Source: RH-AL1 sp965214415 (GTDB lineage Bacteria > Pseudomonadota > Alphaproteobacteria > Rhizobiales > Beijerinckiaceae). From it: a stretch of DNA of 64,000 bases. The first letter of the stretch is position 1. Each line of letters starts with the position of its first letter. Under the pieces are notes generated by a model that had not been told where the DNA came from, searched no databases, and saw only the letters and a program-made list of their open reading frames with translations. The translations under genes and the position numbers were made by a program. This document shows positions 9,006 to 17,542 of the stretch, piece by piece. The stretch spans positions 992,001-1,056,000 of the forward strand of contig CBDCBQ010000003.1 in assembly GCA_965214415.1 (NCBI GenBank), given 5' to 3'.

Positions 9006-9809
9006 ATGACAGATGCCGATATCGAGGCGACCAAGGCGCCTCTCATGGACCACATCATCGAGCTGCGCACGCGCCTCATTCGCGCGCTCGCCGCCTTCCT
9101 GGCGATGTTCATCATCTGCTTCTTCTTCGCGAAGGACCTCTACAATCTGCTGGTGGTCCCCTACACCCACGTCGCGGGGCCGGACGCGAAGCTGATCTAC
9201 ACGGCGCCGCAGGAATATTTCTTCACGCAGATCAAGGTGGCCTTCTTCGCCGCCGCGTATCTGTCGTGCCCGGTCATATTCACCCAGCTCTATGCCTTCG
9301 TGGCGCCGGGCCTCTATCGGCACGAGCGCAAGGCCTTCCTGCCGTATCTTGTCGCGACGCCGGTCTTCTTCGCGGTCGGCGCGATGCTCGTCTACTTCGT
9401 GGTGATGCCGAACCTGCTCCACTTCTTCATCGGCATGGAGCAGTCGAAGGAGCCGGGTAAGGCGCAGATCGAGCTGCTGCCGCGCGTCAGCGAATATCTG
9501 TCGCTGATCATGACGCTCATCTTCGCGTTCGGGCTGATGTTCCAGCTGCCGGTGATCCTGACCCTGCTCGGCCAGATCGGCATCGTCGACACCGTGTTCC
9601 TGCGCGCCAAGCGGCGTTACGCCATCGTCCTCGTCTTCATCGCCTCGGCGGTGCTGACACCACCCGATGCCTTCTCGATGCTGGCCCTGGCGGTGCCGGC
9701 CTACGCGCTCTACGAGGGCTCGATCATTTCGGTCGGCCTCATGGAGCGCAAGCGTGCGCGCGAGGAGGCGGTTCGCGCCCGCGAAGGTTCAGACCCGCCG
9801 GGCTCTTGA
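9006..9809 (+). CDS. tatC: Sec-independent translocase subunit TatC
   Basis: Polytopic inner-membrane protein of 267 aa with six predicted membrane segments, which recognises twin-arginine signal peptides. The family N-terminus (PLMDHIIELRTRL) and conserved loops YTAPQEYFFTQIKVA and FVAPGLYRHERKAF are present. It closes the tatABC unit. In related genomes serS and surE usually follow; here the next gene is rpsM, so a rearrangement boundary probably lies just downstream. Confidence 0.95.
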   Translation: MTDADIEATKAPLMDHIIELRTRLIRALAAFLAMFIICFFFAKDLYNLLVVPYTHVAGPDAKLIYTAPQEYFFTQIKVAFFAAAYLSCPVIFTQLYAFVAPGLYRHERKAFLPYLVATPVFFAVGAMLVYFVVMPNLLHFFIGMEQSKEPGKAQIELLPRVSEYLSLIMTLIFAFGLMFQLPVILTLLGQIGIVDTVFLRAKRRYAIVLVFIASAVLTPPDAFSMLALAVPAYALYEGSIISVGLMERKRAREEAVRAREGSDPPGS

Positions 9810-9990
9810 CCAAGGCGGCAAGACTGTCTAGTCACGCGGCTTCACTGACGACGCGGGCAAGGCGGCCTTCCATGAAGGCTGCCCGTCGGCGTTTCCGTGG
9901 CCAAACCCAATGTTCAGCACCGCATGGGCCGGGCTCCACCGGACGCGGATGCGTTTGCTCCCTCGGGAGCGCCAATGGAGAGGATCAAGC

Positions 9991-10359
9991 ATGGCACGTA
10001 TCGCCGGCGTCAACATTCCGACCAACAAGCGCGTGGTCATCGCGCTCCAGTACATCCACGGCATCGGCGCCACGAAGGCCGCCGAGATCTGCCAGACGGT
10101 CGCGATCCCGGCCGAGCGTCGCGTCGCCGAACTGACCGACACCGAGGTGCTGCAGATCCGCGAGGCGATCGACCGCGACTACATGGTCGAGGGCGATCTG
10201 CGCCGCGAGGTGGCCATCAACATCAAGCGCCTGATGGATCTGGGCTGCTATCGCGGCCTGCGCCACCGCCGCGGCCTGCCGGTGCGTGGCCAGCGGACCC
10301 ATACCAACGCCCGTACGCGCAAGGGCAAGGCGAAGCCGATCGCCGGCAAGAAGAAGTAG
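9991..10359 (+). CDS. rpsM: 30S ribosomal protein S13
   Basis: S13 (122 aa) of the small-subunit head, contacting 5S-side bridges and the P-site tRNA. Typical motifs are ARIAGVNIPTNKRV at the start, YIHGIGATKA and the basic C-terminus RGQRTHTNARTRKGKAK. The ATG at 9991 is the family start; an in-frame ATG at 9910 would add an atypical 27 residues. GAGAGGATCAAGC supplies the ribosome-binding site. secY and adk, which normally precede rpsM, are absent; tatC lies 181 bp upstream. Confidence 0.97.
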   Translation: MARIAGVNIPTNKRVVIALQYIHGIGATKAAEICQTVAIPAERRVAELTDTEVLQIREAIDRDYMVEGDLRREVAINIKRLMDLGCYRGLRHRRGLPVRGQRTHTNARTRKGKAKPIAGKKK

Positions 10360-10430
10360 CCGGCCGGCTCGTTCACCAACAATAACCCGAGCGCCTGGCA
10401 TTACGGGCGCGCCAGAAGGACAACGACTAT

Positions 10431-10820
10431 ATGGCTAAGGATGCAACCCGCGTTCGCCGGCGCGAACGCAAGAATATCGTCTCGGGCGTGGCGCATGTCG
10501 CCTCGAGCTTCAACAACACGATGATCACGATCTCGGACGCGCAGGGCAACACGATCTCGTGGTCGTCCGCCGGCACGATGGGCTTCAAGGGCTCGCGCAA
10601 GTCGACCCCGTACGCGGCGCAGATGGCCGCCGAGGATGCCGCCCGCAAGGCGTCGGAGCATGGCATGCGCACCCTCGAGGTCGAGGTGTCGGGTCCGGGC
10701 TCTGGGCGTGAATCGGCGTTGCGCGCGCTGCAGGCGTCGGGTTTCATGGTGACGTCGATTCGCGACGTGACGCCGATCCCGCACAACGGCTGCCGGCCGA
10801 AAAAGCGTCGCCGGGTCTGA
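10431..10820 (+). CDS. rpsK: 30S ribosomal protein S11
   Basis: S11 (129 aa) of the small-subunit platform. It shows the standard features: basic N-terminus RVRRRERKNI, the segment HVASSFNNTMITISD, SGPGSGRESALRAL and the C-terminal DVTPIPHNGCRPKKRRRV. It lies 71 bp after rpsM and 155 bp before rpoA in the alpha-operon order. No anomaly in length or motifs. Confidence 0.98.
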   Translation: MAKDATRVRRRERKNIVSGVAHVASSFNNTMITISDAQGNTISWSSAGTMGFKGSRKSTPYAAQMAAEDAARKASEHGMRTLEVEVSGPGSGRESALRALQASGFMVTSIRDVTPIPHNGCRPKKRRRV

Positions 10821-10975
10821 ACGCGACCCGCGACGGCCAAGCGCCGTCGCGCTGATCGCGGCGTGCGGAATAACATAAGCCGTCGCGGCTGACGCGCTGG
10901 CGACGATCGAGTGACCACAAGACCGACGCGGGTGACGATCCGGTCGCCCGCCCGCATCACGAAAGGTGCACATCC

Positions 10976-11992
10976 GTGATCCAGAAGAACTGGCAGGAAC
11001 TGACCAAGCCCGAGAAGCTCAAGGTGATCGCCGGCGACGACCCGAAGCGGTACGCCACGATCGAGGCCGAGCCGCTCGAGCGGGGCTTCGGCCTCACTCT
11101 CGGCAACGCGCTGCGTCGCATCCTCTTGTCGTCGCTACAGGGCGCGGCGATCACGTCCGTCCACATCGACGGCGTACTGCACGAGTTCTCGTCGATCCCC
11201 GGCGTGCGCGAGGACGTGACCGACATCGTCCTCAACATCAAGGACATCGCCGTCAAGATGCAGGGTGACGGCCCCAAGCGCATGGTCCTGAAGAAGACCG
11301 GCCCGGGCAAGGTGACGGCGGGCGACATCGGCACCGTCGGCGACGTGACGATACTCAACCCCGAGCTGGCGATCTGCACGCTCGACGAGGGCGCGGAGAT
11401 CCGCATGGAATTCACGGTCGCGACCGGCAAGGGCTACGTCCCGGCCGACCATAACCGCCACGAGGATTCGCCGATCGGCCTGATCCCGGTCGACGCGCTT
11501 TACTCGCCGGTGCGAAAGGTCTCCTACCGCGTCGAGAACACGCGCGAGGGCCAGAACCTCGACCTCGACAAGCTCACCATGCAGGTCGAGACCGACGGCT
11601 CGCTGACGCCCGAGGATTCGATCGCGTATGCCGCGCGCATCCTGCAGGATCAGCTCAACGTCTTCGTGAACTTCGAGGAGCCGCGCCGCGAGGAGATCGT
11701 CCCGTCGATCCCCGAACTCGCGTTCAATCCCGCGCTCCTCAAGAAGGTCGACGAGCTCGAGCTGTCCGTGCGCTCGGCGAATTGCCTGAAGAACGACAAC
11801 ATCGTCTATATCGGCGACCTCATCCAGAAGACCGAGGCCGAGATGCTGCGGACCCCGAACTTCGGCCGCAAGTCCTTGAACGAGATCAAGGAGGTTCTCG
11901 CGCAGATGGGCCTGCACCTCGGCATGGAGGTCACCGGCTGGCCGCCCGAGAACATCGACGAACTGGCGAAGCGCTTCGAGGAGCACTACTAG
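10976..11992 (+). CDS. rpoA: DNA-directed RNA polymerase subunit alpha
   Basis: Alpha subunit (338 aa), the scaffold for RNA polymerase assembly. The N-terminal dimerisation domain includes EPLERGFGLTLGNALRRILL and the C-terminal domain that binds UP elements and activators includes RTPNFGRKSLNEIKEVL. The start is GTG at 10976, with GAAAGG ten bases upstream. A strong hairpin of the dispersed CTTCTCCCGC family (12003-12029) separates it from rplQ. Confidence 0.98.
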   Translation: MIQKNWQELTKPEKLKVIAGDDPKRYATIEAEPLERGFGLTLGNALRRILLSSLQGAAITSVHIDGVLHEFSSIPGVREDVTDIVLNIKDIAVKMQGDGPKRMVLKKTGPGKVTAGDIGTVGDVTILNPELAICTLDEGAEIRMEFTVATGKGYVPADHNRHEDSPIGLIPVDALYSPVRKVSYRVENTREGQNLDLDKLTMQVETDGSLTPEDSIAYAARILQDQLNVFVNFEEPRREEIVPSIPELAFNPALLKKVDELELSVRSANCLKNDNIVYIGDLIQKTEAEMLRTPNFGRKSLNEIKEVLAQMGLHLGMEVTGWPPENIDELAKRFEEHY

Positions 11993-12002
11993 CCTGAGAG
12001 GT

Positions 12003-12029
12003 CTCTTCTCCCGCGGTGCGGGAGAAGAG
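12003..12029. repeat. CTTCTCCCGC palindrome between rpoA and rplQ
   Basis: A perfect 12-bp inverted repeat (CTCTTCTCCCGC / GCGGGAGAAGAG) with a three-base loop. There is no T-tract, so it is not a canonical terminator. The same palindrome recurs at 16783-16808, 22594-22617, 22724-22747 and 25497-25520, so it is a dispersed repeat. In the rpoA-rplQ mRNA it could act as a stability or attenuation structure. Confidence 0.8.
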
Positions 12030-12093
12030 ATACCGAACCAATAATCCACGGCCGTACCTTGGCACGGCGGCCGCATAATCAGGAGACAGCCAG

Positions 12094-12516
12094 ATGTACC
12101 ACGGACACGCGAAACGCCGCTTCGGCCGCACGCACGAGCACCGCAAGGCAATGTTCGCCAACATGTGCCAGGCCTTGATCAAGCACGAGCAGATCGTGAC
12201 GACGCTGCCCAAGGCGAAGGACCTGCGGCCCGTCGTCGAGAAGCTCGTCACCCTCGGCAAGCGCGGCGATCTGCACGCCCGCCGCCAGGCGATCGCCCAG
12301 ATCAAGGACGTGGCGCTGGTCGGCAAGCTCTTCGAGACGCTTGGGCCGCGCTACAAGGAGCGCCACGGCGGCTACACGCGCGTGCTGAAGGCGGGCTTCC
12401 GCTACGGCGACAACGCGCCGCTCGCCGTCATCGAGTTCGTCGACCGTGACGTCTCGGCCAAGGGCAAGAATTCCGGGCCGGTCCAGGTCCACGAGGACGA
12501 CGACGAGGCGGCCTGA
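12094..12516 (+). CDS. rplQ: 50S ribosomal protein L17
   Basis: L17 (140 aa) of the large subunit. Motifs include HRKAMFANMCQALIKHEQI, TLPKAKDLRPVVEKLVTLGK and RHGGYTRVLKAGFRYGDNAP. The first residues read MYHGHAKRRFGRT where relatives usually have MRHGKAHRKLNRT, a slightly divergent start. A short acidic tail ends the protein. A rho-independent terminator follows at 12540. Confidence 0.97.
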   Translation: MYHGHAKRRFGRTHEHRKAMFANMCQALIKHEQIVTTLPKAKDLRPVVEKLVTLGKRGDLHARRQAIAQIKDVALVGKLFETLGPRYKERHGGYTRVLKAGFRYGDNAPLAVIEFVDRDVSAKGKNSGPVQVHEDDDEAA

Positions 12517-12539
12517 CCCCTCCGTCGCTCGAGCATTCG

Positions 12540-12573
12540 GCCCGACTGGGATGATATCCCGGCCGGGCTTTTT
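12540..12573 (+). terminator. Rho-independent terminator after rplQ
   Basis: A 13-bp stem (GCCCGACTGGGAT with ATCCCGGCCGGGC, one mismatch and one G-U) closes a three-base loop and is followed by five T residues. It ends the rpsM-rplQ transcription unit before the protease gene. Confidence 0.85.
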
Positions 12574-12624
12574 GCTGCCGCATTCGCTGGGCCGGTTGTT
12601 CGGGCCCTCACTGTCACGGAGCAC

Positions 12625-14037
12625 ATGATGAACCTGGTTGGTGCCGGCCGCGCGCTTGCCATCGCGGCGGCGCTCGCGGCCACCGCCGCGGTCGCCGAAC
12701 CCAAGCAGGTTCCGCAGAACCGCGACGCGGTGACCCTCTCGTTCGCGCCCGTCGTGAAAACCGCGGCGCCGGCTGTCGTCAACGTCTACGCCTCGCGCAC
12801 CGAGAAGGTGCAGCGCAATCCGCTGTTCGATGATCCGGTGTTCCAGCAGTTCTTCGGTCGGCAGTCCGGCGGCGGCGGCGCTCATTCCGAGACGACACGC
12901 TCGCTGGGCTCCGGCGTGATCGTCGACCCGGATGGTCTCGTCGTCACCAACTACCACGTCATCGACCAGATGACGGACGTGAAGGTCGCGCTCTCCGACC
13001 AGAGCGAGTACCCGGCGCAGATCATCCTGCGCGACCAGCGCAACGACCTCGCCGTCTTGAAGATCAAGGGCGAAGGCCCGTTCCCGACAATGGAGATGGG
13101 CAGTTCGGATGCCGTCGAGGTGGGCGACATCGCGCTCGCGATCGGCGACCCGTTCGGCGTCGGCCAGACGGTGACGCAGGGCATCATCTCGGCGCTCGCC
13201 CGCACCAACGTCGGGCAGGGCGTCTCGGCGTTCTACCTGCAGACCGATGCCTCCATCAATCCGGGCAACTCGGGCGGCGCGCTCGTCGACACGCACGCGC
13301 GGCTCGTCGGCATCAACTCGGCGATCTTCTCGCAATCGGGCGGCTCGGTCGGCATCGGGTTCGCGATCCCCGTCGACATGGTCAAGATCGTCGTCGCCGC
13401 CGCCAAGGCCGGCGACAAGATCGTGCACCGTCCCTGGCTCGGCGCCTCGCTGCAGGGCGTCACCTACGACATCGCCGAGACGTTCGGCATGAAACGGCCG
13501 ATCGGCGCGCTGGTGACCGATATCGCCGAGCGCGGCCCGGCGGTGACGGCGGGCGTCGAGCGCGGCGATCTCATCACCGCGATCGACGGCAAGCTCGTCG
13601 AGAGCCCGGAGAGCTTCGGCTTTCGGTTCGGCACCAAACCGATCGGCGGCACCACGACGCTGACCGTTCGTCGCGGGACGAGCGTGAAGCAGCTCGATGT
13701 CGCGCTGGTGCGCGCGCCCGATACGCCGAAGCCCGACAAGATCGTGCTCGACGGCGCGAGCCCGTTTGCCGGCATCACCGCGGTCAACCTGTCGCCGGCC
13801 GTCGAGGAGGAGATGTCGAGCCCCGAGAACCACGACGGCGTCGTCATCATCAACGTCGCGCCGGACTCCAATGCCGCCGCCGTCGCCTTCCAGAAAGGCG
13901 ACATGATCCTCTCGATCAACGACGTGTCGATCAAGACGACCGCCAACCTGCAGGCGGCGACGACGGGGCGGCACTATTATTGGAAGCTGTCGCTGCTGCG
14001 CGGCGGCGAGGTGATCAACACGGTGCTGAACGAGTAG
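12625..14037 (+). CDS. Periplasmic DegP/HtrA-type serine protease
   Basis: Secreted quality-control protease/chaperone of 470 aa with an N-terminal signal peptide (GRALAIAAALAATAAVAE). The trypsin-like catalytic triad is H111 in NYHVID, D141 in RNDLAV and S216 in NPGNSGG. Two PDZ domains follow: the first around residues 275-360, the second in the C-terminal 90 residues. The position directly after rplQ is conserved in related bacteria, where rarA usually follows; here rarA is 50 kb away. Family is firm; the individual Do-like paralogue cannot be named. Confidence 0.93.
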   Translation: MMNLVGAGRALAIAAALAATAAVAEPKQVPQNRDAVTLSFAPVVKTAAPAVVNVYASRTEKVQRNPLFDDPVFQQFFGRQSGGGGAHSETTRSLGSGVIVDPDGLVVTNYHVIDQMTDVKVALSDQSEYPAQIILRDQRNDLAVLKIKGEGPFPTMEMGSSDAVEVGDIALAIGDPFGVGQTVTQGIISALARTNVGQGVSAFYLQTDASINPGNSGGALVDTHARLVGINSAIFSQSGGSVGIGFAIPVDMVKIVVAAAKAGDKIVHRPWLGASLQGVTYDIAETFGMKRPIGALVTDIAERGPAVTAGVERGDLITAIDGKLVESPESFGFRFGTKPIGGTTTLTVRRGTSVKQLDVALVRAPDTPKPDKIVLDGASPFAGITAVNLSPAVEEEMSSPENHDGVVIINVAPDSNAAAVAFQKGDMILSINDVSIKTTANLQAATTGRHYYWKLSLLRGGEVINTVLNE

Positions 14038-14094
14038 GCTCGCGATACGGGTCGAGAAGCTGTACCCTCAACCGGAGCATGCCGAGACGCCGCC

Positions 14095-14445
14095 ATGAGT
14101 TCCGAGCCGGAAAACCTGGTCCTTCACCTGCTCCGCGAGATGCGGACCGAAATGGGCGACATGCGGGCCGAGATGAGCGACATGCGCGCGCAGATGGCCA
14201 CGAAGAGCGACCTTGCGGCACTCAGCGCCGATCTGCGGAGCGAGATGCATTTCCTGCGGGCCGACGTCGCGTCCGACCTCGCGACCACGCGCAAGGAGCT
14301 CGGCGAGCAGATCGTCGGCGTGCGCCGGGCGGTGATCGAGTACCATTCCACGGTGATCGGCCATGGCATCTTGATCAGCGATCTCGACGCCCGCCTTCGC
14401 AAGGTCGAGCAGCATCTCAATCTGACGGCGCCCGAGCCGCACTGA
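14095..14445 (+). CDS. Small coiled-coil protein of unknown function
   Basis: Protein of 116 aa without signal peptide or membrane segment. Residues 14-50 contain an 11- or 7-residue periodic repeat with Met and Glu/Asp (EMRTEMGDMRAEMSDMRAQM), followed by further helix-prone sequence and a KVEQHLNL heptad near the end, so a long parallel coiled coil is likely. Similar short proteins are often annotated only as hypothetical in this order. It is downstream of the DegP-like protease by 57 bp and convergent with the next small gene. Function not recognised. Confidence 0.65.
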   Translation: MSSEPENLVLHLLREMRTEMGDMRAEMSDMRAQMATKSDLAALSADLRSEMHFLRADVASDLATTRKELGEQIVGVRRAVIEYHSTVIGHGILISDLDARLRKVEQHLNLTAPEPH

Positions 14446-14453
14446 GCCAAGCA

Positions 14454-14615
14454 TCAAGCCTGCGGTGCGCGGTCCCTGCGCAGACGCTCGGCGGCGAGCT
14501 TCAGGATGAAGCTCTTCTCGTCGCGCGTCGGGCGCGTGCGATGGCCGTCGAGGGCGGCGATGACCTGGGCGGCGATGCGGTCGAGTTCGGCGGCCGAGAG
14601 GCTCTGATAGGTCAT
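14454..14615 (-). CDS. Conserved small hypothetical protein
   Basis: A 53-aa polypeptide starting MTYQSLSAAELDRIAAQ. It is predicted all-helical and basic at the C-terminus (KLAAERLRRDR). The ATG at 14615 is preferred over an upstream start at 14654 because the extension is atypical. It is convergent with the coiled-coil gene, leaving eight bases between the two stops. No domain recognised; its reality rests on codon pattern and a clean start. Confidence 0.5.
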   Translation of the reverse strand: MTYQSLSAAELDRIAAQVIAALDGHRTRPTRDEKSFILKLAAERLRRDRAPQA

Positions 14616-14747
14616 GGCGACGCGTCCGTTTGTCCAGCGAGGGCGATGACCCACTCTCGCGCCGGGTGGTTAACGAAACCTTGCGGCGCCGCGACCGATT
14701 TGTGAATTGCCACGCGCGCAACGTCCGCGCGCGAACCGGAGCCGCTC

Positions 14748-15908
14748 ATGCCCGCCTACGGCGACTACCAGAACGAGATCTACTTCGCCGGCTTACGAGG
14801 CACGCGGCCGAAGCTGCCGGTCGACTACGCGACCCTCGTCGAGCGGGCCCGCGCGGCGCTGCCACCCGGCATCATCGACTACGTCGAGGGTGGCTGCGGC
14901 AACGAGCACACGCAGCGCCACAACGTCGCCGCCTTCGAGCATTGGGGCCTGATGCCGCGCATGCTGCGCGATTGCGCCGAGCGCGACCTGTCGATCGAGC
15001 TGCTCGGCCTGCGACTGCCGACGCCGATCTTCATGGCGCCGATCGGCGTCATCGGGCTCTGCGCGCAGGACGGGCACGGCGACCTCGCCGCCGCCCGCGC
15101 CTCGGCCGCCACCGGCGTCCCCGTGATGGCCTCGACCTTGGCGAACGATCCGCTCGAGGACGTGCGTGTGGCCTGCGGCGCGACGCCGGCCTTTTTCCAG
15201 CTCTACACGCCCAAGGACAAGGGTGTCGCCGAAAGCCTGGTCCACCGCGCCGAGGCGGCGGGCTACAAGGCGATCGTCGTCACGCTCGACACCTGGCTCA
15301 CCGGCTGGCGGCCGCGCGATCTCAACACCGCGAATTTCCCGCAGCTGCGCGGGCATGTGCTCCAGAACTATTTCAGCGACCCGCACTTCCGGCGCTCGCT
15401 GGCCAAGTCGCCCGAGGAGGACGTGCCGGCGGCGGTGACGCAATGGGCACGCATCTTCGGCAAGCCGCTGACGTGGGACGACCTGCCGTGGTTGCGCTCG
15501 CTGACCAAGCTGCCGCTCGTCCTGAAAGGGATCTGCGACCCGGACGACGCCCGCCGCGCGATCGATGCCGGGTTCGATGCGATCTACTGCTCGAACCACG
15601 GCGGCCGCCAGGCGAACGGCGGGCTGGCCGCGATCGACATGCTGCCGGACGTCGTCAAGGCGGCGGGGCGCACGCCCGTGCTGTTCGACTCGGGCGTCAG
15701 GTCCGGCACCGACGTCGTCAAGGCGCTGGCAATGGGCGCGGCGGCGGTCGGCATCGGCCGCCCCTACGCCTATGGGTTGGCGCTCGACGGGGTCGACGGC
15801 ATCGTCCACGTGCTGCGCTGCATCCTCGCCGAGGCCGACCTGTTGATGGCCGTCGACGGCTATCCCACGCGCGCCGACCTGCGGCCTTCGGCGCTGCGGC
15901 GGATGTAG
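14748..15908 (+). CDS. FMN-dependent alpha-hydroxy-acid dehydrogenase, lactate 2-monooxygenase-like
   Basis: TIM-barrel flavoprotein of 386 aa that would oxidise an L-2-hydroxy acid such as lactate. The active-site His lies in YCSNHGGRQANGG (H284), and the FMN phosphate-binding region follows (DSGVRSGTDVVKALAMGA). The segment VTLDTWLTGWRPRDLNTANF resembles lactate 2-monooxygenases, which decarboxylate lactate to acetate, more than LldD dehydrogenases. No lactate permease or regulator is adjacent. Superfamily is firm, substrate inferred. Confidence 0.85.
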   Translation: MPAYGDYQNEIYFAGLRGTRPKLPVDYATLVERARAALPPGIIDYVEGGCGNEHTQRHNVAAFEHWGLMPRMLRDCAERDLSIELLGLRLPTPIFMAPIGVIGLCAQDGHGDLAAARASAATGVPVMASTLANDPLEDVRVACGATPAFFQLYTPKDKGVAESLVHRAEAAGYKAIVVTLDTWLTGWRPRDLNTANFPQLRGHVLQNYFSDPHFRRSLAKSPEEDVPAAVTQWARIFGKPLTWDDLPWLRSLTKLPLVLKGICDPDDARRAIDAGFDAIYCSNHGGRQANGGLAAIDMLPDVVKAAGRTPVLFDSGVRSGTDVVKALAMGAAAVGIGRPYAYGLALDGVDGIVHVLRCILAEADLLMAVDGYPTRADLRPSALRRM

Positions 15909-15978
15909 GCGGTGCATGCCTCTTCCGGATGCGCGCCGCCAAACCACATGCCGTGCAACCCGATCCGGAGGTTCGCCG

Positions 15979-16281
15979 ATGCGCCGCGCCGTCCTGCTAT
16001 CCAGCCTTCTCGCTCTCGGCGTGACCGCCTTGCCGCTTGAGGTCGCGCAAGCGTTCACCACGCCGTTCACGTTCCATTGCCGCGGCAACGCCTGCCGCGC
16101 CGTGGCCTTTCTCGACGAGGGAGTGGGCTGCACGGTGGCGACCAATCACGGCGGCCACAATGTGCATGTGACCCAGGGCCCGTTCTATTACGATCTCGCG
16201 CCGGGCGAGACCCATGCCGAGCTGCTCGGCCCGAAATGCGCCGGCTATTACGATGGCGGCGAGACGGCGACCTTCTACTGA
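15979..16281 (+). CDS. Small secreted protein of unknown function
   Basis: Protein of 100 aa with a signal peptide (AVLLSSLLALGVTALPLEVAQA). The mature part has four Cys (CRGNAC, GCTV, KCAGYY), suggesting one or two disulfides, and a C-terminal Gly/Tyr-rich segment. The ATG at 15979 begins right at the signal peptide. It lies 70 bp after the flavoprotein gene. No family recognised; a periplasmic location is the only firm inference. Confidence 0.65.
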   Translation: MRRAVLLSSLLALGVTALPLEVAQAFTTPFTFHCRGNACRAVAFLDEGVGCTVATNHGGHNVHVTQGPFYYDLAPGETHAELLGPKCAGYYDGGETATFY

Positions 16282-16357
16282 GACGGCAGATCGGCTAGAC
16301 TGTCGCGAAGACGGTCGGGCATGGTTCGGCCGCCGCAGCCCGCGAAGTGGAACGCCC

Positions 16358-16774
16358 TTGCCGTCGCTCGTCGAGAGACTGACCCGCATCTTCACCTGGT
16401 GGAACGGCCACACCGTCGGCACGGGGTTCTTCACCCGCCGCCACGGGGAACTGGTCGGCACCGACGAGTTCGGCAACGTCTATTATCGGGCGCGCGGCGG
16501 CGCGATCGATCCGACGCTCGGCTTTCAGCGCCGCTGGGTGCTCTACCCCGGCTACATGGAAGCCTCGACCATCCCGCCCGGCTGGTACGGCTGGCTGCAC
16601 CACACGACCGATGTGCCGCCGCCGGACGAGAGCTATGTCGCGAAGGACTGGCAGAAGCCGCACCGCCCCAACATGACGGGCACGCCCGAGGCCTGGCGCC
16701 CGCCCGGCTCGACGCTGCGCGCCAACGCCCGCCCACCCGCAACCGGCGACTACGAGGCCTGGTCGCCGGAGTAG
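16358..16774 (+). CDS. NDUFA12-family complex I accessory protein
   Basis: Homologue (138 aa) of the eukaryotic 17.2-kDa complex I subunit, found in alphaproteobacteria and thought to aid NADH:ubiquinone oxidoreductase assembly at the membrane. Family hallmarks are TRIFTWWNGHTVGTGFF, GTDEFGNVYYRARGG, RRWVLYPGYMEAS, PPGWYGWLHHTTD and the end KPHRPNMTGTPEAW. No in-frame ATG or GTG fits; the TTG at 16358 gives the family N-terminus, so the start is unusual. A CTTCTCCCG hairpin follows. Confidence 0.9.
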   Translation: MPSLVERLTRIFTWWNGHTVGTGFFTRRHGELVGTDEFGNVYYRARGGAIDPTLGFQRRWVLYPGYMEASTIPPGWYGWLHHTTDVPPPDESYVAKDWQKPHRPNMTGTPEAWRPPGSTLRANARPPATGDYEAWSPE

Positions 16775-16782
16775 GGCGTCGT

Positions 16783-16808
16783 CCTTCTCCCGCGTTCACG
16801 GGAGAAGG
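16783..16808. repeat. CTTCTCCCG palindrome between convergent genes
   Basis: A perfect 10-bp inverted repeat (CCTTCTCCCG / CGGGAGAAGG) around a six-base loop, lying between the NDUFA12-family gene and the convergent L,D-transpeptidase gene. It is a member of the dispersed palindrome family also seen in cobG and cobN. It may serve as a bidirectional transcript end, but has no T-tract. Confidence 0.75.
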
Positions 16809-16819
16809 AGTTTGCGGCT

Positions 16820-17380
16820 CTAGCGCTCGACGATGACCCGCGTTCCGACGTGCACGCGGTCATACAGATCGGTGACATCCGCGTTGGTCATGCGGATGCA
16901 GCCCGACGACACGGCCTGACCGATCGTCTCGGGCTCGTTCGAGCCGTGGATGCGGAACATCGTGCCGCCGAGGTACATGGCGCGGGCGCCGAGCGGGTTG
17001 TCGATGCCGCCCTTCATGTGGCGCGGCAGGTCGGGCCGGCGCTTGAGCATCTGCGGCGGCGGGGTCCAGGCCGGCCATTCCTGCTTCATCGCGATCGTCT
17101 TGATGCCGCTCCAGGTGAAGCCGGGCCGGCCGACGCCGACGCCATACTTCATCGCCTGCCCACCGGGCTGCACGAGATAGAGCCGGCGCTCCTTCAGCGA
17201 GACGATCACGGTGCCGGGGTGCTCGCGTCCCGCATAGGAGACGAGTTCGCGCGGCGGCGCGGAGGTTCCGGCCGGCGTCGTGAAGGGCGAGGTCAGAAAA
17301 TCGAAGAGGTCCGCCTTGGCCGGCACGCTGCCGCCGGCAAGCGCCGCCAGGCTCGCGAGAACCAGAATCCTTCGGGTCAT
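16820..17380 (-). CDS. Periplasmic L,D-transpeptidase (YkuD domain)
   Basis: Protein of 186 aa with an N-terminal signal peptide (RILVLASLAALAGGSVPAKA) and a YkuD domain that forms 3-3 peptidoglycan cross-links or attaches proteins to the wall. Catalytic residues are visible: H145 in RIHGSNEP and C161 in SSGCIRM. The ATG at 17380 starts directly at the signal peptide; a longer open frame upstream is non-coding by composition. It is one of two YkuD proteins in this window (the other is at 58459). Confidence 0.92.
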   Translation of the reverse strand: MTRRILVLASLAALAGGSVPAKADLFDFLTSPFTTPAGTSAPPRELVSYAGREHPGTVIVSLKERRLYLVQPGGQAMKYGVGVGRPGFTWSGIKTIAMKQEWPAWTPPPQMLKRRPDLPRHMKGGIDNPLGARAMYLGGTMFRIHGSNEPETIGQAVSSGCIRMTNADVTDLYDRVHVGTRVIVER

Positions 17381-17542
17381 CGTGCTATCCTTGCGATGAA
17401 ACGTTTTGCGTCGCACATTGTCCGCCCTCGGGCACCCGCTTGACAATGCCCGGCGCAAGCTCGACGGCAGGTTTTGGCGACGCGTGGCCGTGCTGCAACA
17501 AAGCTCGAAGCCGCGCGCCCAGCGCGTTGAAAAGGCTGGATA

